The position numbers were made by a program, and so were the translations under genes. Under the pieces are notes generated by a model. The model worked only from the letters and a program-made list of their open reading frames with translations, searched no databases and was not told where the DNA came from. Positions 1-4,300 of a stretch of 6,031 nucleotides of DNA are shown here, in pieces; position 1 is the stretch's first letter, and each line of letters opens with the position of its first letter. This stretch comes from Candidatus Dormiibacterota bacterium (GTDB lineage: Bacteria; Chloroflexota; Dormibacteria; Aeolococcales; Aeolococcaceae): contig DAIDIX010000114.1 of NCBI GenBank assembly GCA_027451645.1, positions 1-6,031 of the forward strand, given 5' to 3'.

Positions 1-369
1 AGTCAACTTGGTGGATTGATTGACTGGGTTGAAGATCGTCTTCATATGGAACGTGACATGCTGAATATTATCCTGGAGGAGTATCCTGATCACTCAGAGC
101 AGAAGGAAGCCGACATTTCCTTTCTCAGTAATCTGCGTTCTCTACTTATGCATGGCATGCCATCCGAGAAGTGTCTCGTATCACCAGATGCGAGGCTCCT
201 GGATTCGGTTGTCCGTGATTTGAAACTCACTGTACAGAGAGCGGAACATGGTGCCTTCCGTCTGGCTGAGCTTGGGGATTGGCCGGGAGTGAAGTGGCAA
301 CTCAATATGGTTGCAGAAGCTCGATACCTGCAGCTATATGTGGAACATTGTGCTGAATGCAGCAAGTAA
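1..369 (+). CDS. Hypothetical mostly helical protein, probably 5'-truncated by the window edge
   Basis: I do not recognise this protein. The frame is open from base 1 and ends at TAA 367-369, giving 122 codons. The only early start inside the window is TTG at 16, with ATG codons at 46 and 58. None has a usable Shine-Dalgarno at normal distance, because the purine-rich GGTGGA directly abuts the TTG. I therefore treat the gene as continuing to the left. The product is rich in Leu, Glu, Arg and Met, looks largely alpha-helical, and has no signal peptide or membrane segment. It ends in a short Cys/His cluster (VEHCAECSK) with a C-x2-C pair that could bind a metal or be a chance tail. Alanine codons are mixed (GCA in only 1 of 8), unlike clpB downstream. 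A gap of about 326 bp follows before the next gene. That it is coding is likely; its function is unknown. Confidence 0.55.
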   Translation, partial: SQLGGLIDWVEDRLHMERDMLNIILEEYPDHSEQKEADISFLSNLRSLLMHGMPSEKCLVSPDARLLDSVVRDLKLTVQRAEHGAFRLAELGDWPGVKWQLNMVAEARYLQLYVEHCAECSK

Positions 370-695
370 GTCCAGTCCCCCATCACGCAGGTAAGGGCAT
401 TTAGCCCGCATGTTGTTTGGCACACTCATGTCTTTTCCTAGAATCGCAGTCACGGAAAGCTTTATCGATCAGAGGTCGAAAAGCACGAAGTAGTATCTCC
501 ATGGTCAAGCTGCTGGGCAGGGTGCTTATTTGGACATTTTTGAGAATGTACCTTCCCAATCCATGCGGGGCAGCTCTTATGATGTAGGTGCCAACTGAAC
601 TCGATATGGCAATGCCATGCACATTCAGGATACGAGTACTGCATTGGGTCCTATGGACTCTGGGATTCCGCTTGAATTTGTGGGATCGTGAGGTC
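370..695. other. Gap without a convincing gene between the first gene and the dehydrogenase
   Basis: About 326 bases hold no gene I can support on either strand. The minus strand has a 98-codon open frame (697-401), but it has no recognisable domain, an Arg/His-rich composition and no clear ribosome site. The plus-strand frame of the dehydrogenase is open back to GTG 588, giving 36 extra codons (FRIRVLHWVLWTLGF and so on) that do not look like the start of this enzyme family. An inverted repeat ATGGC-AAT-GCCAT lies at 606-618, about 80 bases before the dehydrogenase start, and could be an operator. I could not place a -35/-10 pair with confidence. Confidence 0.4.
395..407 (+). terminator. Weak candidate terminator hairpin after the first gene
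   Basis: GGGC (395-398) and GCCC (404-407) flank a five-base loop, and the downstream sequence (TGTTGTTT) is moderately T-rich. It lies 26 bases past the stop of the first gene. The stem is only four base pairs, so this is a weak call. Confidence 0.2.
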
Positions 696-1688
696 ATGAA
701 AGCGTTTGTCTATTCAGGACAGCATGGCGAGCTTGAGCTCAAGGAATATCCGAGCCCCAGGCCAGCTCCTCATGAAGTACTTCTTGAGGTGGAGGCCTGC
801 GGGGTCTGCAGGACAGATCTTCATGTCATTGACGGAGAACTCGAACATCCTGCTCTTCCTGTCATCCCTGGACACCAGATTGTTGGCCGTGTGATTGCAG
901 CAGGTGAGGGAGTGACACTGAGAAGGGTGGGGGATCGGGTGGGTGTGACATGGCTTTCGATGAGCTGTGGACACTGCAGGTACTGCCGCTCGGGAAGGGA
1001 GAATCTCTGCACAGACGCAGTATTTACGGGGTACACCCATGATGGTGGCTATGCAGAGTATGCAGTTGCTGAGGAGTCGTACACAGTTCCCATTCCGGAG
1101 GGCCTCCCCTCAATAGATGCTGCTCCCCTTCTTTGTGCTGGAGTCATTGGCTATCGTTCCTACACCATGTCCTGTGTGAAAGAGACACTTGGAATCTATG
1201 GCTTTGGGTCAGCGGGCCACCTTGTGGCGCAGCTTGCTGTGCAGGACGGAGTGGAAGTATATGCATTCACACGGGAAGGAGATGCTGAAGCCCAGGAACT
1301 TGCACGCAGTGTTGGTGCAGTGTGGGCAGGGCATTCCAGAGAGTTGCCACCTGTGGAGCTTTCTGCAGCAATCATCTTCGCCTCAGCAGGTGAACTTGTA
1401 CCACAGGCACTCCGTGCTGTGGAGCGAGGTGGGAGAGTTGTTCTGGGAGGAATCCATATGACTGCTATTCCCTCCTTTCCCTATGAGCTGCTGTGGGAAG
1501 AGCGTTCCATCCAGTCGATCGCAAACTGTACCCGGAATGATGCTGTGGAGCTCTTTAAGCGGCTTGAGCAGGAACCAGTCACGCCACATGTCACGGAATT
1601 CGCGTTCAAGAATGCCCCTGCAGCCCTGGAGGCACTCCGTTCAGGAACGCTTGCAGGTTCAGCAGTGCTACGCATGCAGCCCAGCTAA
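696..1688 (+). CDS. Zinc-dependent alcohol dehydrogenase family oxidoreductase (MDR superfamily)
   Basis: Expected to be a cytosolic NAD(P)-dependent dehydrogenase or reductase; the substrate is unknown. From ATG 696 it has 330 residues. The N-terminal GroES-like domain carries likely catalytic zinc ligands C38 (GVCRTDLH), H60 (PGHQ) and C147 (LLCAG), and a complete structural-zinc set C91, C94, C97, C105. The Rossmann domain starts with GFGSAG (169-174). The second strand ends in FTRE without the usual Asp, which hints at NADP(H). Residue 61 is Gln where many relatives have Glu. Length and motifs fit the subgroup I know as TIGR02822 (zinc-binding alcohol dehydrogenase family, about 329 residues), from memory and unverified. 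ATG 696 was chosen because MKAFVY is the normal family start; the frame is open back to GTG 588. The ribosome site is poor: GAGGT lies only one base before the ATG. The gene looks monocistronic. Confidence 0.92.
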   Translation: MKAFVYSGQHGELELKEYPSPRPAPHEVLLEVEACGVCRTDLHVIDGELEHPALPVIPGHQIVGRVIAAGEGVTLRRVGDRVGVTWLSMSCGHCRYCRSGRENLCTDAVFTGYTHDGGYAEYAVAEESYTVPIPEGLPSIDAAPLLCAGVIGYRSYTMSCVKETLGIYGFGSAGHLVAQLAVQDGVEVYAFTREGDAEAQELARSVGAVWAGHSRELPPVELSAAIIFASAGELVPQALRAVERGGRVVLGGIHMTAIPSFPYELLWEERSIQSIANCTRNDAVELFKRLEQEPVTPHVTEFAFKNAPAALEALRSGTLAGSAVLRMQPS

Positions 1689-1942
1689 GTCTGGTGAAGC
1701 AGTAGCTAAACGTGTAGTATAGAGGTATACATATCTTCTGCGGAAGTGGTTGCCCATCTGCCATACATGCGTTGTGCCCCTCCAGAACTCCAGGGAAGTA
1801 GCTGATTCCAGGAGGTCTCGGAGAATGCAGCGCACTGCACGGGTCATGGCTGCTACAACGGAGGAATTCCCCTGTGCCTCCGCTGTACAGTCATGTCCTG
1901 TTAAGCTTCTTCATGCCGAGAGTACTGCAGCATATAGCAAAG
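1689..1942. other. Non-coding stretch with several small inverted repeats
   Basis: No gene is supported here. The region has a run of short stems: GTATA-gagg-TATAC (1717-1730), CTTC-TGCG-GAAG with a UNCG-type tetraloop (1735-1746), TGCAG-cgca-CTGCA (1826-1839) and CGGAGG/CCTCCG (1859-1864 with 1877-1882). One of the first two might end the dehydrogenase transcript, but neither has a T-run after it. A 99-codon plus-strand frame starting at 1750 has unlikely composition and runs across the terminator hairpin into the antisense of the HTH gene, so I do not accept it. A small RNA is possible but not shown. Confidence 0.3.
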
Positions 1943-1975
1943 AAGCGGCACCACCACAGAAGTGGGGTGCCGCTT
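1943..1975 (-). terminator. Rho-independent terminator of the HTH gene
   Basis: A perfect ten-base-pair stem pairs AAGCGGCACC (1943-1952) with GGTGCCGCTT (1966-1975). Inside it, CCAC (1954-1957) pairs with GTGG (1962-1965) around an AGAA loop, leaving one bulged base. Read on the minus strand, the stem is followed by TCTTTGCT, a short T-rich tail; on the plus strand it is followed by GGGTGATGG, with no T-run. It starts 33 bases past the stop of the minus-strand HTH gene, so it most likely ends that transcript. Confidence 0.75.
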
Positions 1976-2008
1976 GGGTGATGGGTGGGCAGGTGCTAGT
2001 GACAGCTT

Positions 2009-2296
2009 CTATCGGCGGGTTGAAGCTGGTGCTGCTGATCCTGTCGTAGTTGATGACAGTCCAGAAGCTGGGGAAAGTGGCTCTGCAGTGCGCGATGGTG
2101 CTGCATGGCCAACAAGATCAACTCTTCCAAGTGTCTGGGCCAGGGCAACACAGTCACTCCGTGAAAAGCGGAGATGGTTGCCAGGTGTGTGCCATGCACG
2201 GAGGTGACCCTGGGCGACAGCCCTGCGAAGGGTGGAACGGGATACACCGCATACCTCGGCCGCCTCTCCGGTCGTCAGGAACTCTTCCTGCTCCAT
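2009..2296 (-). CDS. Small MerR-like/excisionase-family winged helix-turn-helix DNA-binding protein (BldC-like)
   Basis: A 95-residue DNA-binding protein, probably a transcription regulator. Residues 7-25 (LTTGEAAEVCGVSRSTLRR) form a MerR-type helix-turn-helix, followed by AVAQGHLRAWHT and a wing with PGNHLRFSRSD (38-48), the arrangement of the HTH_17/excisionase group and of the actinobacterial regulator BldC. There is no ligand-binding or coiled-coil dimer domain of a full MerR protein. From about residue 65 the chain is a low-complexity Ser/Thr/Pro/Ala tail, probably disordered. ATG 2296 is favoured over an upstream ATG at 2368 because AGGAGGGA (2310-2303) lies six bases before it and the domain begins right after. 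It is divergent from the Cys/His-rich gene at 2545 and may regulate itself, that gene, or both. No integrase or phage gene is nearby, so a role as a true excisionase is unlikely. Ends at TAG 2011-2009. Confidence 0.85.
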   Translation of the reverse strand: MEQEEFLTTGEAAEVCGVSRSTLRRAVAQGHLRAWHTPGNHLRFSRSDCVALAQTLGRVDLVGHAAPSRTAEPLSPASGLSSTTTGSAAPASTRR

Positions 2297-2302
2297 GAGC
2301 AC

Positions 2303-2310
2303 TCCCTCCT
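2303..2310 (-). promoter_or_regulatory. Ribosome binding site of the HTH gene
   Basis: The minus strand reads AGGAGGGA, near-perfect complementarity to the 16S rRNA tail, six bases before ATG 2296. This decides the start against the in-frame ATG at 2368. Confidence 0.8.
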
Positions 2311-2332
2311 CTCTCTTGTGTCGTGAAAGTGA

Positions 2333-2347
2333 ACTGCATGCTGCAGT
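2333..2347. promoter_or_regulatory. Palindrome ACTGCA-TGC-TGCAGT, possible operator
   Basis: Perfect six-base arms around a three-base centre, in the leader of the HTH gene 36 bases upstream of its start codon. It is the first of three palindromes in the divergent region, whose centres are about 32 bp apart. TGCAG is a common word in this DNA, so chance is a real alternative. Confidence 0.25.
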
Positions 2348-2363
2348 GGATCCTGTCACGAAT

Positions 2364-2380
2364 ATCAATACTATATCGAT
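2364..2380. promoter_or_regulatory. AT-rich imperfect palindrome ATCAATA-CTA-TATCGAT, possible operator
   Basis: Six of seven arm positions pair around a CTA centre, in the most AT-rich patch of the divergent region. It also contains -10-like words on both strands (TACTAT on plus, TATAGT on minus), but no fitting -35 was found for either. It is the middle one of three regularly spaced palindromes. Confidence 0.25.
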
Positions 2381-2396
2381 TTCATGGAGGGTGTGT

Positions 2397-2412
2397 GGAG
2401 CAGGGCTGCTCC
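2397..2412. promoter_or_regulatory. Perfect 7-bp-arm palindrome GGAGCAG-GG-CTGCTCC, possible operator or leader hairpin
   Basis: Sixteen bases with perfect arms and a two-base centre. They fall just downstream of the transcription start expected from the extended -10 on the minus strand, a position typical of a repressor site. In the minus-strand RNA the same bases can form a six-base-pair stem (GGAGCA/UGCUCC) with a GCCC loop in the leader of the HTH gene. Confidence 0.4.
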
Positions 2413-2428
2413 CTCAGGACGCGGCGGC

Positions 2429-2458
2429 ATTATAGCATAAAGATCTAGACGTTTGCCA
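2429..2458 (-). promoter_or_regulatory. Extended -10 promoter for the HTH gene
   Basis: The minus strand reads TGCTATAAT at 2437-2429: a perfect TATAAT with the TGn extension that can replace a good -35. A weak -35 TGGCAA (2458-2453) lies 18 bases upstream. Transcription should start near 2422, giving a leader of about 125 nt before ATG 2296. On the plus strand the same bases 2453-2458 read TTGCCA, one mismatch from a consensus -35, but no -10 follows at a normal distance, so a promoter for the divergent gene is not assigned. Confidence 0.55.
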
Positions 2459-2532
2459 CCATATGCAGTAAGCTCAACGTAGATGAACGCTCCGCCACAG
2501 TGTGCTGGGACTGTCATCAAGAACCATGAAGT

Positions 2533-2538
2533 GAGGTG
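2533..2538 (+). promoter_or_regulatory. Ribosome binding site of the Cys/His-rich gene
   Basis: GAGGTG lies six bases before ATG 2545. The alternative in-frame GTG starts at 2536 and 2539 overlap or touch this site, which favours ATG 2545. Confidence 0.6.
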
Positions 2539-2544
2539 GTGACG

Positions 2545-3432
2545 ATGTGGGGAAGAAAAACGCCGCATCCACTGATAGTCCCGCTCAATGCAGAAGTACA
2601 TGTCGAGACTCCAGAAGAGATTGCTGAACGCCAGCGGCAGGAACTCATGGCGAGGAAGGGTGACCAGTTCTGTTCAGCCCGCAGCTGCAAGGAAGAGACT
2701 GGTCTTGCCTGCGAGTACCTGGACCGCCGGGACCGGCCATGTCCAACTGCATGGTGTTCTGAACACCGCCACGTGGTGAATGGTCATGTGTACTGTCCAA
2801 ACCATGCAGGGTATGTCGAGGGCACAGAGAGCGAGTTTGGCGCACATGTCCATCCTGATGTCGAGAACAGGGTACCTGCACTTGTGAACTGGGTGACACG
2901 GGAACTCGACGCAGATGTTCTCTCAATGTTCGAGCCACTCATTCCCGTGTATGGAGACATCATGGTCATCGATCCCATCCGTTTTGTCCTCTTCGGAGTA
3001 GAGCGAACCCGTACGTGGGAACGGTCATGGAAGATGTGTTCCCATATTGGCGTGGATCTCCGAGTTGCACTGGCAGTCGAGGAGGGAAGGCCTGATACCA
3101 TTCTCGGAAAGGTGAACTCCCATATCATCGTGTCGACTCCTGCACCGTGGAATGACGAGTACCAGTACGGCACCATGCCAGCAAGCCCTGAAGAAGCGGA
3201 AGCTGCAAAGAATCACATGCGGATGACACTTCTCCGTGGCCTGTTCGATGCAGTGCAGGACTGGGCAGCACATGAGCCTCCAGCAGTCCATCCTGTACAG
3301 CAGCCTCCGATGCAAGCTCAGCCCCAGGGAAATTCGTCTGTCACCCTTGAGCAGGGCATTGACGTTCCTGGTGCACCACAGGCACCTGGACCGACTTCAC
3401 AACAGCCAGGACAGGGAGAGCAGAGTGCGTGA
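2545..3432 (+). CDS. Hypothetical protein with B-box-like Cys/His zinc cluster and Pro/Gln-rich tail
   Basis: Function unknown. From ATG 2545 it has 295 residues with no signal peptide or membrane segment. Residues 22-40 form a charged helix (PEEIAERQRQELMARKG). A Cys/His cluster follows at 43-87: C43, C48, C56, C66, C71, H74, C84, H87. The core C56-x9-C66-x4-C71-x2-H74-x9-C84-x2-H87 resembles B-box/cross-brace zinc fingers. Residues about 100-240 look like a folded domain starting VPALVNWVTRELDADV, with WERSWK at 158-163. I recall similar uncharacterised actinobacterial proteins that pair a CxxH cluster with an LVNWV...RRWERSWK region, unverified. The last 53 residues (from 243) are Pro/Gln/Gly-rich and probably disordered. 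The gene is divergent from the HTH gene and convergent with the hydrolase, 27 bp away. A zinc-stabilised adaptor or nucleic-acid/protein-binding role is a guess. Confidence 0.85.
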   Translation: MWGRKTPHPLIVPLNAEVHVETPEEIAERQRQELMARKGDQFCSARSCKEETGLACEYLDRRDRPCPTAWCSEHRHVVNGHVYCPNHAGYVEGTESEFGAHVHPDVENRVPALVNWVTRELDADVLSMFEPLIPVYGDIMVIDPIRFVLFGVERTRTWERSWKMCSHIGVDLRVALAVEEGRPDTILGKVNSHIIVSTPAPWNDEYQYGTMPASPEEAEAAKNHMRMTLLRGLFDAVQDWAAHEPPAVHPVQQPPMQAQPQGNSSVTLEQGIDVPGAPQAPGPTSQQPGQGEQSA

Positions 3433-3435
3433 GCA

Positions 3436-3457
3436 TGAGACCGTGCACGCGGTGTCA
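3436..3457. terminator. Candidate shared terminator hairpin between convergent genes
   Basis: TGA-G-ACCG (3436-3443) pairs with CGGT-G-TCA (3450-3457) around TGCACG, with one G-G mismatch. It fills nearly all of the 27-bp gap between the converging stop codons. A hairpin here could stop transcripts from both sides, but there is no T-run on either strand, so the call is weak. Confidence 0.3.
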
Positions 3458-3459
3458 CC

Positions 3460-4200
3460 CTATCTCCGGCTCAGAAACTGCTCAGTAAGCTTCAGTGTCA
3501 TGCCGTCATGAAGTGTGAGGGCACCCTTGACATGGGGCATGGCTCCATAATGTGCAAGCAGGATGCGCGTAGCGGGATTGTCGTGAACGAGTTCTGCCAC
3601 GTCAGCAGTACTGAGATGTCCAAAGAGTGCTGGCGGGTGGAGAAACGAGCATTCCGTGAGAAGAACATCGCTCAGCGAAGCAAGTGTGCTGAGTCCTGCA
3701 CAGAGCGCAGTATCGCCAGTTATTCCAAGGGTGACAGCATCGTGCCTGCATGCGAGATGGTAGCCAATTGATGGTCCAAGGCTGTGGAAGAGTGCAACTC
3801 CCCGGCAGGTCCATCTGCCGAAAGTGACAGTTGTGGCATCATCCACCTCCAGAAACTCAAGTCTGCACTCATCAACCATCCGGAGCCAGAAGCGGTTGCC
3901 ATACACGGTGCAGACGAGCCGTTCCGTGAACTCCCTGATCCCGACAGGACCGATGACCTTTGTTGGGCCATCCCTCTCGGTTGATGCAATGTGTCCCAAT
4001 ATCACAGGGAGATTGCCGGTGTGATCACCATGGAAGTGGGTGATGAGAATATACTTTGGCGCCTCCAGATTGGGAAGCCTTCGCAGCAGATAGGGAACAG
4101 GAGCTCCTGCATCAACAAGAAGTTCATCGTTGAGCATGTGGGATGCATTGTGGCACATGCCTTCGAATGCAGATCCTGTGCCAAGAGCTGTGAGCTTCAT
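3460..4200 (-). CDS. Metallo-beta-lactamase-fold hydrolase, RNase Z-like
   Basis: A cytosolic metal-dependent hydrolase; the substrate is unknown. From ATG 4200 it has 246 residues. It starts with the typical strand and loop MKLTALGTGSAF, then DAGA (30-33) and the metal motif THFHGDH (54-60; ligands H55, H57, D59, H60). Further likely ligands are H139 (FHS), D163 (GDTA) and H217 (LAHYGAM). FHSLGPSIGYHL and ITGDT resemble RNase Z and its relatives, but the chain is shorter than tRNase Z and I see no long exosite arm, so a true tRNA 3'-processing enzyme is doubtful. ATG 4200 is chosen because family members begin with this strand; an in-frame ATG at 4227 would add nine residues, and neither start has a clear Shine-Dalgarno. 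It is divergent from clpB with about 100 bp between the starts. Ends at TAG 3462-3460. Confidence 0.9.
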   Translation of the reverse strand: MKLTALGTGSAFEGMCHNASHMLNDELLVDAGAPVPYLLRRLPNLEAPKYILITHFHGDHTGNLPVILGHIASTERDGPTKVIGPVGIREFTERLVCTVYGNRFWLRMVDECRLEFLEVDDATTVTFGRWTCRGVALFHSLGPSIGYHLACRHDAVTLGITGDTALCAGLSTLASLSDVLLTECSFLHPPALFGHLSTADVAELVHDNPATRILLAHYGAMPHVKGALTLHDGMTLKLTEQFLSRR

Positions 4201-4263
4201 GAGCACATGGTAGTCGCAAGGTGCCATCTCGTGTTAGAGAAGCCGTGGCGCTGGGTAGGTTTG

Positions 4264-4276
4264 TGGTGCATCACCA
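4264..4276. promoter_or_regulatory. Inverted repeat TGGTG-CAT-CACCA between the hydrolase gene and clpB
   Basis: Perfect five-base arms around CAT, centred 31 bases before the clpB start and just upstream of its ribosome site, in the shared divergent gap. It could be an operator. It is short and matches neither the CIRCE nor the HAIR heat-shock operator. Confidence 0.25.
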
Positions 4277-4284
4277 ATTTCGCA

Positions 4285-4291
4285 GGGAGGA
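4285..4291 (+). promoter_or_regulatory. Ribosome binding site of clpB
   Basis: GGGAGGA lies nine bases before GTG 4301. The other nearby GTG (4294) is out of frame, so this site supports the GTG start at 4301. Confidence 0.8.
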
Positions 4292-4300
4292 CAGTGTATC

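Noticed and set aside
90..425. Minus-strand 111-codon frame
   Set aside because: It is a Ser/Cys/Arg-rich shadow of the first plus-strand gene.
588..695. N-terminal extension of the dehydrogenase from GTG 588
   Set aside because: The 36 extra residues do not resemble the family, whose members start at the MKAFVY strand; ATG 696 gives the usual length.
1750..2049. Plus-strand 99-codon frame
   Set aside because: It runs through the terminator hairpin and into the antisense of the HTH gene, has no domain and no good ribosome site.
2453..2485. Plus-strand promoter using TTGCCA as -35 for the Cys/His gene
   Set aside because: The -35 is good, but no -10-like hexamer lies 16-18 bases downstream; the nearest (TAGATG) is 21 bases away.
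2784..3176. Minus-strand 130-codon frame
   Set aside because: It is antisense to the Cys/His-rich protein, Ser/Thr-rich, with no domain.
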